DNA of 64,000 bases from Paracoccaceae bacterium (lineage in GTDB: Bacteria; Pseudomonadota; Alphaproteobacteria; Rhodobacterales; Rhodobacteraceae): positions 124,001 to 188,000 of the forward strand of contig JACVZW010000007.1 in NCBI GenBank assembly GCA_014654775.1, given 5' to 3'. Positions 16,774-25,865 of the stretch are shown one piece after another (within the stretch, counting starts at the first letter, position 1; each line of letters begins with the position of its first letter). Under the pieces are notes generated by a model. The model had not been told where the DNA came from. It searched no databases and was given only the letters and a program-made list of their open reading frames with translations. A program made the position numbers and the translations under genes.

Positions 16774-18720
16774 ATGAGCCAGATTTCCCTGACATTCCCC
16801 GATGGCAACATCCGCCACTTCGACGCGGGCGTGACGCCTGCGCAGGTGGCACAGGCCATCGCGCCCTCGCTGGCCAAGGCGGCCATTTCGGCCATGGTGG
16901 ATGGCCAGCACTGGGATCTGCAATGGCCCCTCCACGCCGATGCCCGCATCTCGATCAACACGATGAAGGATGACGTGCCCGCGCTGGAACTGATCCGGCA
17001 CGATCTGGCGCATATCATGGCGCGTGCCGTGCAAGAGATCTGGCCCGATGTGAAAGTCACCATCGGCCCGGTGCGCGATTACGGCTGGTTCTACGATTTC
17101 GACCGGGCGGAGCCCTTCACCCCCGATGACCTTGGCCAGATCGAGGCCAAGATGAAGCAGATCATCAACGCCCGCGACCCAGTGCGTACGGAAATCTGGA
17201 GCCGCGCCGATGCGCTGGCCTATTACGAAAGCCGGGGCGAACCCTATAAGGTGGAACTGGTCCACAAGATCCCCGAAGATCAGGACCTGCGCATGTATTG
17301 GCACGGGAACTGGCAGGATCTCTGCCGTGGCCCGCATTTCCAGCACACGGGGCAGGTTCCGGCGGATGCGTTCAAGCTGACGCATGTGGCGGGGGCCTAT
17401 TGGCTCGGCGATGCCAGCCGCCCGATGCTGCAGCGCATCTATGGCGTGGCCTTCAAGAACCGCGACGATCTGAAGGCCCATATGACGATGCTGGAGGAAG
17501 CGGCAAAGCGCGACCACCGCAAGCTGGGCCGCGAGATGAACCTATTCCACATGCAGGAAGAGGCGCCGGGCCAAATCTTCTGGCACCCCAATGGCTGGAC
17601 GATCTACACCACACTGCAGGACTATATGCGCCGCCAGCAGCGCCGCGACGGCTATGTCGAGGTGAACACCCCGCAGGTCGTGAACCGCAAGCTGTGGGAG
17701 GCGTCGGGCCACTGGGAAAACTACCGCGAGAACATGTTCATCGTGGAAGTGGACGAGGAAGGCGCGCGGGAAAAGGTTGTCAACGCGCTCAAGCCCATGA
17801 ACTGCCCCTGCCATGTGCAGATCTTCAACGTTGGCTTGAAATCCTACCGCGACCTGCCGATCCGCATGGCCGAATTCGGGTCCTGCGCGCGCTATGAACC
17901 TTCGGGCGCGCTGCATGGGATCATGCGGGTGCGCGGCTTCACGCAGGATGACGCGCATATCTTCTGCACGCTGGATCAGGTGGAGTCGGAATCGAAGAAA
18001 TTCATCGAGTTTCTGGCGAAAATCTATTCCGACCTCGGCTTTGACAAATGGCGCGTGAAGCTGTCCACCCGCCCGGAAAAGCGCGTCGGGTCGGATGAGA
18101 TCTGGGACAAGATGGAAGCGGCGCTGGCCAATGCCTGCATGGCCGCCGGATACCCGTATGAACTGTTCCCCGGCGAGGGGGCCTTCTATGCGCCGAAGCT
18201 GGAATTCGTGCTGACCGATGCCATCGGGCGCGACTGGCAGTGCGGCACGCTGCAGCTTGATCCCAACCTGCCAGAGCGTCTGGATGCGTCCTATATCGGC
18301 GAAGACGGGGCCAAGCACCGCCCCTTCATGCTGCACCGCGCCTGCCTTGGGTCGTTCGAGCGGTTCATCGGCATCCTGATCGAGAACCATGCCGGCAAGC
18401 TGCCCTTCTGGCTGGCCCCGCGTCAGGTGGTGGTGGCCTCTATCGTGTCGGATGCCGATCCTTTCGTGGAAGAAGTGGTGACCGCCCTGACCCTTGCCGG
18501 GGTGCGGGCCGAGGCGGACATGCGCAACGAAAAGATCAACTACAAGGTCCGCGAACATTCTGTGGGCAAGGTGCCCGTCATCCTTGCCATCGGGATGAAA
18601 GAGGTGGAGGAGCGCACGGTTTCCGTCCGCCGTCTGGGCGAAACGCGGACCGAAACCATGTCGCTTGATGCCATCGTGGCGGAACTGGCGGCGGCGGCGC
18701 TGCCTCCCGACCAGCGCTGA
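16774..18720 (+). CDS. thrS: Threonyl-tRNA synthetase
   Basis: A 648-residue class II aminoacyl-tRNA synthetase that charges tRNA-Thr. An N-terminal TGS domain (about 1-62), an editing tRNA_SAD domain, a catalytic core with [10 protein letters not shown] (zinc Cys), [20 protein letters not shown] (motif 2), and a C-terminal anticodon-binding domain ending [14 protein letters not shown] are all in order. The length is standard. The ATG has a GAGGAGCAG ribosome-binding site. A strong terminator follows at 18731, so it is probably monocistronic. Confidence 0.98.
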   Translation: MSQISLTFPDGNIRHFDAGVTPAQVAQAIAPSLAKAAISAMVDGQHWDLQWPLHADARISINTMKDDVPALELIRHDLAHIMARAVQEIWPDVKVTIGPVRDYGWFYDFDRAEPFTPDDLGQIEAKMKQIINARDPVRTEIWSRADALAYYESRGEPYKVELVHKIPEDQDLRMYWHGNWQDLCRGPHFQHTGQVPADAFKLTHVAGAYWLGDASRPMLQRIYGVAFKNRDDLKAHMTMLEEAAKRDHRKLGREMNLFHMQEEAPGQIFWHPNGWTIYTTLQDYMRRQQRRDGYVEVNTPQVVNRKLWEASGHWENYRENMFIVEVDEEGAREKVVNALKPMNCPCHVQIFNVGLKSYRDLPIRMAEFGSCARYEPSGALHGIMRVRGFTQDDAHIFCTLDQVESESKKFIEFLAKIYSDLGFDKWRVKLSTRPEKRVGSDEIWDKMEAALANACMAAGYPYELFPGEGAFYAPKLEFVLTDAIGRDWQCGTLQLDPNLPERLDASYIGEDGAKHRPFMLHRACLGSFERFIGILIENHAGKLPFWLAPRQVVVASIVSDADPFVEEVVTALTLAGVRAEADMRNEKINYKVREHSVGKVPVILAIGMKEVEERTVSVRRLGETRTETMSLDAIVAELAAAALPPDQR

Positions 18721-18730
18721 ACACCACGGG

Positions 18731-18757
18731 AAAGGGGGCCGCGCGCCCCTTTTTTTC
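18731..18757 (+). terminator. Rho-independent terminator of thrS
   Basis: AAAGGGGGC paired with GCGCCCCTTT and a run of T immediately after forms a canonical intrinsic terminator 10 bases past the stop. Confidence 0.85.
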
Positions 18758-19012
18758 CTTGTTGCATGTGATTCGCAATTTGCCCGGAAAACCGGCAAAC
18801 TGACGATTTCCCCCTTGTTTCATTGGGTTGCAGGCCGATTCCCGGCCCCTTAATCGGGCTTGATTTTCATCCGCGCTTTGGCATGATTTTCAAAGTGACG
18901 ACAGACTTCTACCGCCTCTCCTGCGACGCACAGGCAGCTGGACAAAGGAAGACCTGGCTTGCACGGCCTGACGGCAATCTCGCCGCAGGGGGGTAGTTGA
19001 AGGAGAAGCGGC
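18758..19012 (+). promoter_or_regulatory. Long leader of the cold-shock gene
   Basis: About 255 bases without a gene precede the csp start. The stretch holds an imperfect hairpin (TTTGCC..GG/CC.GGCAAA around 18779-18799) and AT-richer sequence. Long 5' leaders that refold at low temperature are known for cspA-type genes; a structure here is possible but not demonstrated. A strong AAGGAG lies just before ATG 19013. Confidence 0.35.
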
Positions 19013-19219
19013 ATGCCGACCGGCACCGTGAAATGGTTCAATACGACGAAAGGCTACGGGTTCATCGCGCCCGATGATGGGGGCAAGGATGTGTTCGTGC
19101 ATATCTCGGCGGTGGAGCGGGCGGGTCTGAAAGGCCTGAACGACAACCAGAAGATCGCCTATGAACTGCAATCGGGCCGCGACGGGCGTGCTTCGGCGAG
19201 CGACCTGAAGCTCCTCTAG
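19013..19219 (+). CDS. Cold-shock DNA/RNA-binding protein
   Basis: A 68-residue CspA-family single OB-fold protein. RNP1 (KGYGFI) and RNP2 (DVFVHIS) RNA-binding motifs are intact, preceded by the typical TGTVKWFN start. Such proteins melt RNA structure during cold or growth transitions. The GAAGGAGAAG ribosome-binding region is strong. A long leader precedes and an intrinsic terminator follows, so it is a stand-alone unit. Cold-regulation itself cannot be read from sequence. Confidence 0.95.
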   Translation: MPTGTVKWFNTTKGYGFIAPDDGGKDVFVHISAVERAGLKGLNDNQKIAYELQSGRDGRASASDLKLL

Positions 19220-19241
19220 ACCCCCGCAACCCATTGATAGG

Positions 19242-19271
19242 AAAGGCCCGCCCCTGTGGCGGGCCTTTTCG
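19242..19271. terminator. Bidirectional intrinsic terminator between csp and the ArsC-like gene
   Basis: GGCCCGCC and GGCGGGCC form a stem with A-run and T-run on either side (AAAGG...CCTTTT), between convergent genes, so it can serve both. Confidence 0.85.
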
Positions 19272-19595
19272 TTACAGGAGTTTGGCCTGCACCTTTTCGT
19301 CCCAGCCGAGATGCCAGTCGGCCCCCTGACGGATCACCGGGCGCTTCATCACCGTCGGTTGGGCGGCGATCTGCGCCTCGGGCTCTGACGCCTTGAGGAA
19401 ATCGCTGAAGGCCCGGTAGGTGGTGGAGGATTTGTTGATCACCAGATCGCCGAATTCCTGAACGATTTCAGTGATTTCCGCCTCAGACAGCGGGGCCGCC
19501 CGCACATCGCGGAAGGCCACGTCATGGCCTGCCGCCTGCAGCGCCTTGAGCGCCTTCTTGCAGGTGTCGCAGGTCGGAATGCCGTAAAGGATCAT
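19272..19595 (-). CDS. ArsC/Spx-family (YffB-like) thioredoxin-fold protein
   Basis: A 107-residue ArsC-superfamily protein starting MILYGIPTCDTCKKAL with Cys9-x-x-Cys12, and with the C-terminal KRPVIRQG segment of this group. The family includes glutaredoxin-dependent arsenate reductases and YffB/Spx-like proteins; no ars genes are nearby, so a YffB-like thiol role is more likely than arsenate detoxification. ATG 19595 is preferred because it starts at the first beta strand; ATG 19613 adds 6 residues. Confidence 0.78.
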   Translation of the reverse strand: MILYGIPTCDTCKKALKALQAAGHDVAFRDVRAAPLSEAEITEIVQEFGDLVINKSSTTYRAFSDFLKASEPEAQIAAQPTVMKRPVIRQGADWHLGWDEKVQAKLL

Positions 19596-19688
19596 CGCTT
19601 TCGCCCCCGTCATCGGCTGTGCCGGATGTTGTGCCGCATTCTGTGCAGCAAACTGTGCATACGCAACGAACGGTCGCTTCGCCAGTGG

Positions 19689-20084
19689 TTAACCCAGCAC
19701 CGCCCGCGTGATCGCCACCCCCGCCCAAGCCGAAAGCGCGGTCAGCACTGTGCCCCAGATCGTGTCGGTCGCCACCATCTGCCAATGCCAATCTTTCATG
19801 ATGGCATAGGAGGTGAATTCATAGGTGCCGTAGGCCATCGCCCCGATGATCGCCGCAGGGATCAGCACCGGCGCGCCGGTCTTCAGCGCAGGCAGCGAGA
19901 TAAGGTACAAAAGCCCCGCCACATAGGCAAGGTAGAAGGCCGCTGCCGGGACCACGCGGATATTCTCCAGCATCAGCGCGCCGATATGTCGGTCAAAGAG
20001 CGGCTTCATCACGAAGGTCAGCATGATCGCGTCGAGGATCAGGAAGACGGCGGCGGTGGAAAAAAAGAGGACGGCGATTTGCAT
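19689..20084 (-). CDS. DUF2177-type inner-membrane protein
   Basis: A 131-residue protein with four hydrophobic spans (about 4-25, 44-63, 72-86, 107-129) and the family-typical FLILDAIML start and YGTYEFTSYAIMKDW segment. The function is unknown. It is transcribed with or just before the ArsC-like gene, 93 bases away. Family recognition is by memory of DUF2177 members and is fairly safe. Confidence 0.75.
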   Translation of the reverse strand: MQIAVLFFSTAAVFLILDAIMLTFVMKPLFDRHIGALMLENIRVVPAAAFYLAYVAGLLYLISLPALKTGAPVLIPAAIIGAMAYGTYEFTSYAIMKDWHWQMVATDTIWGTVLTALSAWAGVAITRAVLG

Positions 20085-20146
20085 GGGGCACTCCTGTCAC
20101 CGCCGACAGGTAGCACGGGGGCGGATGGGGGAAAGCCCCTGCCCCC

Positions 20147-21175
20147 CTAGCCTGCCACCTCATCCGTCTGCCGCCCGGCCAGCTGCGCCCGGAGCCAGTG
20201 CAGCCGCGCGGCATTCTCGGGCGTCGCGGTCGCCTGTCGTTCCACCTCTTGCAGCAGGCGGGGGGGGAGGGTGTCCAAGCGGCGCAACTTAAAGAGACAG
20301 TCGAGCATCGCCCCAGCCTCCAGCAGGGTCAGATCGGGCGGGGGGGCGGACAGCTTTTGCTGGATCATCCCGACGGGGCCAATGCCGAAGCGCGCCTTCA
20401 GCACGGAAAGCGGTTTCTCCGCCGTCAGCAGGTCCAGAAGAAAGGGCCGGAATGGGGGAAGATCGACAAGATCGCTGACCGGTGCGGCGGGATCGGGCTG
20501 ATAGCCGAAGGCCGCATAATCTGCCTGATAGAGATGATCGATCATCTCGTAATCCTCGGCATCGAAAAGCGACAGGTCGGTCTTGCCTTGTGTGCTGTGC
20601 AGCGACTTGTCGACCATGGGCAGGTGGAACCCGTCGAAGATCAGCGGGTCCGCCTTGCCCTTCAGGGTTTCCAGCCGGAAGACACGGTCATAGGGAATGC
20701 TGCCCCAGAAGAGGTTGACGACCTGCGGCGCGACATGGCCGTTGATATCCTGTGTCGGCAGGTTCAACAGACCCTTCAGCACGGCCTTGGGCGGATGCGA
20801 CCGCTTGGGATGCAGACCGATGCTTTCAAGGATGCGCGGGCCTGTGGGGTGCTGCGGGCCGTGGATCTTGTTGAAATAGGCCGAGACGAAGCGCCGCCGT
20901 GGATGCCGCACCATGGAAAAGACGGTGAAGGACCGATCCCGCAGCGCCTGCGCCAGGCCGGGGCCTTTGGCGAAGGGGGTTTCCGCCCGCCGATGGATGG
21001 CACCATAACTCGTCATGCCGGGGGCCGCCTCGGGGGCGAAAGCCTCGACCATCGCCCATTTCACATTGGTGCAGGCGACCTTGGGGTTGTTGATGTAGAG
21101 AAGCCTCGACCCCGGAATGTAATGGATCGCCGCACTTAGGCGCTGGATCGCGGGGGAATGGATCGGTTCGGCCAT
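20147..21175 (-). CDS. Sulfotransferase-family protein (Sulfotransfer_2 type)
   Basis: A 342-residue protein. The 5'-phosphosulfate loop is NNPKVACTNVKWAM (about 29-42) and the 3'-phosphate motif VRHPRRRFVSAYFNKI (about 89-104), as in carbohydrate sulfotransferases using PAPS. It has no signal peptide or membrane span. The acceptor, possibly an exported glycan, is unknown and no glycan genes adjoin it. ATG 21175 is chosen; a GTG at 21190 would add 5 residues. Strong similarity in motifs, weak in function. Confidence 0.7.
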   Translation of the reverse strand: MAEPIHSPAIQRLSAAIHYIPGSRLLYINNPKVACTNVKWAMVEAFAPEAAPGMTSYGAIHRRAETPFAKGPGLAQALRDRSFTVFSMVRHPRRRFVSAYFNKIHGPQHPTGPRILESIGLHPKRSHPPKAVLKGLLNLPTQDINGHVAPQVVNLFWGSIPYDRVFRLETLKGKADPLIFDGFHLPMVDKSLHSTQGKTDLSLFDAEDYEMIDHLYQADYAAFGYQPDPAAPVSDLVDLPPFRPFLLDLLTAEKPLSVLKARFGIGPVGMIQQKLSAPPPDLTLLEAGAMLDCLFKLRRLDTLPPRLLQEVERQATATPENAARLHWLRAQLAGRQTDEVAG

Positions 21176-21190
21176 GACAGGACCCTGCAC

Positions 21191-21624
21191 TCGTTACACA
21201 TGACAGAAGGGATGGCATCCGGGCCGGGGCGTCAAGGGGGTTGGGGCGATCCGCGGCGACAGGGCGCTGCTGTTGGCGGCAGCCTTCTGGAGGGCGCCGG
21301 AGGTCGGGATGGGGTTGAAGATGCGCTGGGACTTAGCGTAGCGGCGCGGCGGGGGGAAATTGTGATGGCTTAGAAACTAGGGTGTGCAATATGCATAGAC
21401 CCAGCGTCTGTGGAAAAAGCAGACGTCTCTTGAGGCGCCATCGGACACATTGATCGGCACCCACTCGGGGCGGCGCCCTATAACATCCGAGAAAAATAGG
21501 TACAACAAATTTTGTAATGTAATGTGCTTTTTTGTTGACCTTTACGGCCTGTCGTGCAAATGATCCCCTCAACGAAGAGCCGAAAACGGTCATCGCCAGC
21601 CCGGAAACAAGCAGGAAAACAAAG
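21191..21624. other. Non-coding stretch at the start of an AT-rich islet
   Basis: The first 180 bases are GC-rich with no convincing coding frame. From about 21370 the sequence turns AT-rich. A near-palindrome ACAAATTTTGT (21504-21514 region) followed by TTGACC at 21535 may form the promoter/operator of the ribbon-helix-helix gene. No tRNA, IS end or attachment repeat is visible. Confidence 0.4.
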
Positions 21625-21876
21625 ATGGACAGCAAGCGGGTGACACTCGTCCTGCCTGAGAGAACTGTTGCTCGGCTTGAGGAGCTCAAAAACCTAACCT
21701 CGACCACGTCAGTTACCGACGTAGTCAAGCAAGCAATCATGACCTATGAGTCCATCGCAAAACACTTATCGAATGGCGTAACATTCTATGCTGTAAGGCC
21801 AAATGGAGAGCGCATTGAGGTTGAGTTCATGATTGACGTGCCTCGCCAGAGTCCCTCCCTGAAGGTCGTATCTTGA
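21625..21876 (+). CDS. Small ribbon-helix-helix-like protein
   Basis: An 83-residue protein. The first 45 residues (KRVTLVLPERTVARLEELKN then SVTDVVKQAIMTYESIAKHL) have the beta-strand, helix, helix pattern of ribbon-helix-helix DNA-binding proteins such as antitoxin-type repressors. A 35-residue tail (GVTFYAVRPNGERIEVEFMIDVP) looks like a short beta hairpin. The ATG at 21625 follows GCAGGAAAAC; the longer frame has no support. Codon use is much richer in A and T than in its neighbours, pointing to transfer. No toxin-like partner is evident apart from the small membrane protein that follows on the other strand. Confidence 0.6.
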   Translation: MDSKRVTLVLPERTVARLEELKNLTSTTSVTDVVKQAIMTYESIAKHLSNGVTFYAVRPNGERIEVEFMIDVPRQSPSLKVVS

Positions 21877-21907
21877 CATTATATTGGGGCGTCGTGATTG
21901 CGACACC

Positions 21908-22105
21908 CTAAATGCGCGCAAAGATGATTGCGCCCACCGCTACAATTGCACTGCCAACAACGGCAGCTAGCACCTGCCAGCCGAACGACTCTAGCTTTTC
22001 TCGCCACGTTTGGTGAACCCGCACAGGAACTGGTTCGATCTCAATTTCCTGCTGATCAGCACCGATCGTCAGGCGAGTTCTTCTTTTTTCTTCTTCTCGT
22101 TCCAC
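21908..22105 (-). CDS. Small single-span membrane protein
   Basis: A 65-residue protein with a charged N-terminus (EREEEKRRTRL), an amphipathic middle and a C-terminal hydrophobic segment (about 43-64, WQVLAAVVGSAIVAVGAIIFARI without a tail), the layout of a tail-anchored or holin-like small protein. GTG at 22105 has AAGAGGAG 9 bases upstream. It converges on the ribbon-helix-helix gene with a 31-base gap and shares its AT-rich composition. I recognise no family; it could be phage- or toxin-related, or a chance frame. Confidence 0.45.
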   Translation of the reverse strand: MEREEEKRRTRLTIGADQQEIEIEPVPVRVHQTWREKLESFGWQVLAAVVGSAIVAVGAIIFARI

Positions 22106-22241
22106 TGGGAGTAACTCCTCTTGGGGTTGTCTTGACTCTTACTCATGGATCTACTCCCCGTGGACTGCTTCTTGTGGTTGTTTACATGGCGTACACCAAG
22201 AGTCCACCGTTGTCAATTTTTTGAGAACAGAAGACATATTT

Positions 22242-22715
22242 TTACCTCACAAATTCCCTCAATACACATCCCGGGCCGTCCTCGCGCAGCCGACGTTCCC
22301 AGATCACGCGCCACTCGCTTTCGTCGAAGGCGGGGAAGAAGGCATCTGCGCCCTCTACCTCTGTCTCCACTTCGGTGATCAGCAGGCGGTGGGCCAGCGG
22401 CAGGAGGGCCTGATAGATCGCGCTGCCGCCGATGCCGTAGAGGCGGGCATGGCCTGCGGCCTGCGCCATTTCGACCGCCGCCTGAGGGCTAGGGGCGGTG
22501 GTGTCCCAGACCGAAGGATCGCGGGTCACGACGATGTTCAGCCGGTTCTTGAGCGGGCGGAAGGGCAGGCTTTCCCATGTGCGCCGCCCCATGATGACCG
22601 CGCCCCCGGTCGTTTCACGCTGAAACGCGGCGAGGTCTTCGGGCGCGTGCCACGGGATGGTGTTGCCCTTGCCGATGGCCCCGTTGCGGGCGCGGGCGAC
22701 GATGAGGGTCAGCAT
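22242..22715 (-). CDS. folA: Dihydrofolate reductase
   Basis: A 157-residue DHFR that regenerates tetrahydrofolate. Motifs are LIVARARNGAIGKGNTIPWH (substrate and Met20-type loop), MGRRTWESLPFRPL and GIGGSAIYQALLP (NADPH site). The start at ATG 22715 lies 13 bases after the thyA stop on the same strand, the usual thyA-folA pair. The stop TAA lies right at the border of the AT-rich islet, and the last codons (VLREFVR) are AT-rich, so the islet joined at or near this 3' end. Confidence 0.95.
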   Translation of the reverse strand: MLTLIVARARNGAIGKGNTIPWHAPEDLAAFQRETTGGAVIMGRRTWESLPFRPLKNRLNIVVTRDPSVWDTTAPSPQAAVEMAQAAGHARLYGIGGSAIYQALLPLAHRLLITEVETEVEGADAFFPAFDESEWRVIWERRLREDGPGCVLREFVR

Positions 22716-22728
22716 CAGACGGCCACTT

Positions 22729-23508
22729 TCATACCGCCACCGGGGCCTTGATGGCGGGATGGGGGTCATAGCCCGTGATCTCGAAATCCTCATACCGGAA
22801 GTCGAAAAGCGAGGGGACGGCACGGGTGATCCGAAGGGTGGGCAGGGACCGGATGTCGCGGGAAAGCTGGGTCTGCACCTGATCCATATGGTTGGAATAG
22901 ATATGCGCGTCGCCGATGGAATGGACGAAATCTCCGGGCTCGTACCCCGTGACATGGGCGAGCATGACGAGGAGCAGCGCATAGGAGGCGATGTTGAAGG
23001 GCACGCCGAGGAACATGTCGGCGCTGCGCTGGTAAAGCTGCAGGTGCAGCTTGCCGCCAAGGATGCGGACCTGCCACATCGTGTGGCAGGGCGGCAGCGC
23101 CATCTGGGGCACGTCTGGCGGGTTCCATGCCGAGACGATCAGGCGGCGCGAGTCGGGGCTGCGGCGGATCATGTCGAGCAGCGTTTCGATCTGGTCCACC
23201 CCGCCGAAATCGCGCCATTGGCGACCATAGACGGGGCCGAGATCGCCGCTCTCATCCGCCCATTCGTCCCAGATCGTCACCCCGTTGTCGTTGAGGTAGC
23301 GGATGTTGGTGTCGCCCTTCAGGAACCACAGAAGTTCGTGGATGATCGACTTGAGGTGGAGTTTTTTGGTGGTCACGAGGGGGAAGCCGTCGGCCAGCGG
23401 GTAGCGGGACTGCAGGCCGAAATGGCTGATCGTGCCCGTTCCCGTGCGGTCGGTGGAGGGGATGCCGTGGGCAAGGACGGTGCGAAGCGCGTCGTGATAC
23501 TGCTGCAT
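22729..23508 (-). CDS. thyA: Thymidylate synthase
   Basis: A 259-residue ThyA making dTMP from dUMP with methylenetetrahydrofolate. [25 protein letters not shown], the catalytic Cys in [28 protein letters not shown] and the C-terminal IKAPVAV are all intact. It is the first gene of the thyA-folA unit, divergent from gloA over about 100 bases. Confidence 0.97.
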   Translation of the reverse strand: MQQYHDALRTVLAHGIPSTDRTGTGTISHFGLQSRYPLADGFPLVTTKKLHLKSIIHELLWFLKGDTNIRYLNDNGVTIWDEWADESGDLGPVYGRQWRDFGGVDQIETLLDMIRRSPDSRRLIVSAWNPPDVPQMALPPCHTMWQVRILGGKLHLQLYQRSADMFLGVPFNIASYALLLVMLAHVTGYEPGDFVHSIGDAHIYSNHMDQVQTQLSRDIRSLPTLRITRAVPSLFDFRYEDFEITGYDPHPAIKAPVAV

Positions 23509-23607
23509 GGGCCTGATCGTGGTTCATGAGTCGCGGGACACTATATCTTGCGGTGGCGTCCGGGGCGACGGGCTGATTAATGTGGCGCAAGGAAAAGGAG
23601 GGATGCG

Positions 23608-24036
23608 ATGGGCATTCGGTATCTGCATACGATGGTGAGGGTTCTGGACCTTGAGAAGTCGATCGCCTTCTACAAGCTTCTGGGGCTGGAGGAGACGCGG
23701 CGCTATGACAATGAGGGAGGCCGCTTCACGCTGGTCTTCATGGCGCCTCCTGGCCAGCCCGAGTGCCCGGTGGAACTGACCTATAACTGGGACGGGGATG
23801 AGGGGCTGCCCTCCGACAGCCGCCATTTCGGGCATTTGGCCTATGAGGTGGACGACATCCACGCGACCTGCGCGCATCTGCAGGCCAATGGCGTGGTGAT
23901 CAACCGCCCGCCGCGCGACGGGCGGATGGCCTTTGTCCGCAGCCCCGACAACATCTCGATCGAGTTGTTGCAGAAGGGCGGCGCGAAGGAGCCGGTGGAG
24001 CCGTGGAAGAGCATGCCGAGCGTTGGGCATTGGTAA
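23608..24036 (+). CDS. gloA: Lactoylglutathione lyase (glyoxalase I)
   Basis: A 142-residue VOC-fold enzyme that isomerises the methylglyoxal-glutathione hemithioacetal. The four metal ligands are visible: His7 (RYLHTMVRV), Glu57-region (VELTYNW), His in SRHFGHLAYEV and Glu in NISIELLQ. It has the short bacterial form. A very good ribosome-binding site (AAGGAGG, 6-base spacing) precedes ATG 23608, and a hairpin terminator follows. Confidence 0.93.
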   Translation: MGIRYLHTMVRVLDLEKSIAFYKLLGLEETRRYDNEGGRFTLVFMAPPGQPECPVELTYNWDGDEGLPSDSRHFGHLAYEVDDIHATCAHLQANGVVINRPPRDGRMAFVRSPDNISIELLQKGGAKEPVEPWKSMPSVGHW

Positions 24037-24042
24037 GCGGAG

Positions 24043-24066
24043 GCGGGGGGACAGCCGTCCCCCCGC
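24043..24066 (+). terminator. Terminator-like hairpin after gloA
   Basis: GCGGGGGGAC (24043-24052) and its complement (24057-24066) flank AGCC; C-rich then TTTT sequence follows. Confidence 0.65.
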
Positions 24067-24118
24067 ACCCCCCTTTTGCGCGACTGCCATGGGCCTGCGC
24101 CTGTGGCAGGCGTGCTAT

Positions 24119-24139
24119 GAGTATTTGGGCCAAGATGAA
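24119..24139 (+). repeat. GAGTATTT-CCAAGATGAA dispersed element, single copy
   Basis: GAGTATTTGGGCCAAGATGAA lies between the convergent gloA and ribD genes. The same element appears at 30704, 34597 and 54185, here without its inverted partner. Confidence 0.7.
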
Positions 24140-24147
24140 TGGCTGGA

Positions 24148-25236
24148 TCAGAAGGCCCAGCGGGTGAGGGTGTCGGGGCCGCAGAGCCCTGCCTCGATCA
24201 GCCGAGGGCGTGGGGCGTCCTTCAGGGCGGCAAGGCCGAGGGGGCCGAGGACGGGTGTGCCGTCGGCCCCGATCAGGCAGCCCGCCTGAAAGAGGGCGAG
24301 TTCATCGACGAGCGCGGCGCGGATGAGGGCGGCGGCGAATTGGCCGCCCGCTTCGATCAGCACGCGGGTCAGGCCTTCGGCGGCGAGGAGGCGGAACGTC
24401 TCGGTCAGGTTGAGGTGGGGGCCCTCGGTCGGGGCTTTGATCAGCCGCGCGCCAGTGGCGGCCCAGGCGGTGCGTGCGGCCTCGGGTGCCGTGGGGCCGT
24501 GGAGCACCCAGACAGGGTGATCCTTGGCGCTGCGGCCGAGGCGGCTGTCGGGCGGGGTTTTCAGGGCGCTGTCGGCCAGCAGGCGCAGGGGGTGGTGGGT
24601 GGCCCCCATGTCGCGGGCCGTCAAGTCGGGGTCATCAGTGATCGCCGTGGCGGAAGAGGTGAGCACCGCGTCATGGGTCATGCGCATCACATGGACGCGG
24701 GCCCGCGCCTGTGGCCCGGTGATCCAGCGGCTTTCGCCCGTCGCCGTGGCGATGCGGCCATCCAGCGTGGTGGCGAGTTTCAGCGTGACGAAGGGCAGGC
24801 CTTGGGTGACACGCTTGAGGAAGCCCGCCTGAAGCTGCCGCGCGCGGCCCTGGCAGACCCCTTCGGTGACCGCCACGCCGCCCGCCCGCAAGATGGCATG
24901 GCCCCGGCCCGAGACGCGGGGATCGGGGTCGGTGAGGGCGGTGACGACGCGGGCAAGGCCCGCTGCGACCAGCGCCTCGGCGCAGGGCGGCGTCTTCCCG
25001 TGATGCGCGCAGGGTTCCAGAGTGACATAGGCGGTGGCGCCGCGCGCGCCCTGCCCCGCCTGATCCAGCGCCATGCGTTCGGCATGGGGCCGCCCGCCGG
25101 GCTGTGTCCAGCCGCGCCCGATGACGCGGCCATCTTTCACGATCACACAGCCCACCGCCGGATTGGGCCATGTCCGCCCCAGCCCCCGCGCGGCCAGCGC
25201 GAGGGCGTGGGACATATGGACCTCGTCCTCGGTCAC
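24148..25236 (-). CDS. ribD: Riboflavin biosynthesis deaminase/reductase
   Basis: A 362-residue bifunctional RibD. The N-terminal deaminase has zinc ligands in PHAERMAL and PCAHHGKTPPC; the C-terminal reductase begins at LPFVTLKLATTLDGRIA and includes VLIEAGGQFAAALI. It performs the second and third steps of riboflavin synthesis from GTP. GTG 25236, 10 bases after the nrdR stop, gives the usual family N-terminus; ATG 25215 is possible. The nrdR-ribD order is common in alphaproteobacteria. Confidence 0.93.
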   Translation of the reverse strand: MTEDEVHMSHALALAARGLGRTWPNPAVGCVIVKDGRVIGRGWTQPGGRPHAERMALDQAGQGARGATAYVTLEPCAHHGKTPPCAEALVAAGLARVVTALTDPDPRVSGRGHAILRAGGVAVTEGVCQGRARQLQAGFLKRVTQGLPFVTLKLATTLDGRIATATGESRWITGPQARARVHVMRMTHDAVLTSSATAITDDPDLTARDMGATHHPLRLLADSALKTPPDSRLGRSAKDHPVWVLHGPTAPEAARTAWAATGARLIKAPTEGPHLNLTETFRLLAAEGLTRVLIEAGGQFAAALIRAALVDELALFQAGCLIGADGTPVLGPLGLAALKDAPRPRLIEAGLCGPDTLTRWAF

Positions 25237-25246
25237 ATGCCGCCCG

Positions 25247-25714
25247 TCACTCGTCCGGCGTGGCGCCGGGGCGCAGTTCGCTGACGAATTTGTCGAAATC
25301 GTCGGCGGCCTGGAAGTTCTTGTAGACGCTGGCAAAGCGCACATAGGCCACGGTGTCGATCCGGGCGAGGCTTTCCATCACGATCTCGCCGATCACCTTG
25401 GACTGGATATCCGTCTCGCCAAGGCTTTCCAACCGCCGCACGATGCCAGAGATCATCTGGTCGATGCGTTCGGGATCAATGGGCCGCTTCTGCATCGCGA
25501 TGCGGATGGAACGTTCGAGTTTCGAACGGTCGAAATCCTCGCGCTTGCCGGAGGATTTGATGACCACAAGGTCGCGCAGCTGCACGCGTTCATAGGTCGT
25601 GAAACGCCCCCCGCAGGCCGGGCAGAAACGCCGACGGCGGATGGAGACGTGGTCTTCGGCGGGACGGCTGTCCTTCACCTGAGTGTCGATATTTCCGCAG
25701 AATGGGCAGCGCAT
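25247..25714 (-). CDS. nrdR: Transcriptional repressor NrdR
   Basis: A 155-residue NrdR. The N-terminal zinc ribbon is [12 protein letters not shown] with CPAC about 30 residues later, and the ATP-cone spans about 49-139 ([21 protein letters not shown]). It represses ribonucleotide reductase genes in response to ATP/dATP levels. Its targets are not in the window. It is followed after 10 bases by ribD. Confidence 0.96.
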   Translation of the reverse strand: MRCPFCGNIDTQVKDSRPAEDHVSIRRRRFCPACGGRFTTYERVQLRDLVVIKSSGKREDFDRSKLERSIRIAMQKRPIDPERIDQMISGIVRRLESLGETDIQSKVIGEIVMESLARIDTVAYVRFASVYKNFQAADDFDKFVSELRPGATPDE

Positions 25715-25865
25715 GGCCCCCTCCTTGCTTGTTGTTGGTTACGCCTGCCTCATGCCGGGGTGTTTCCCCCGGTTCGCCCCAAACTATAGGGGTGCGGGCG
25801 AGGTTTCGGCTAGGGGGGATTTCGCGGCCCCATATGCGGGGGGTGCGATGTGTGGCGGCGGGGAC

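Noticed and set aside
21928-22224. 98-codon plus-strand frame in the AT-rich islet
   Set aside because: Overlaps the better-supported small membrane protein on the minus strand and lacks a ribosome-binding site.
22242-23060. Long 272-codon frame as an extended folA product
   Set aside because: The first 115 codons are antisense-like Ser/Pro/Arg-rich sequence inside thyA; the DHFR domain starts at 22715.
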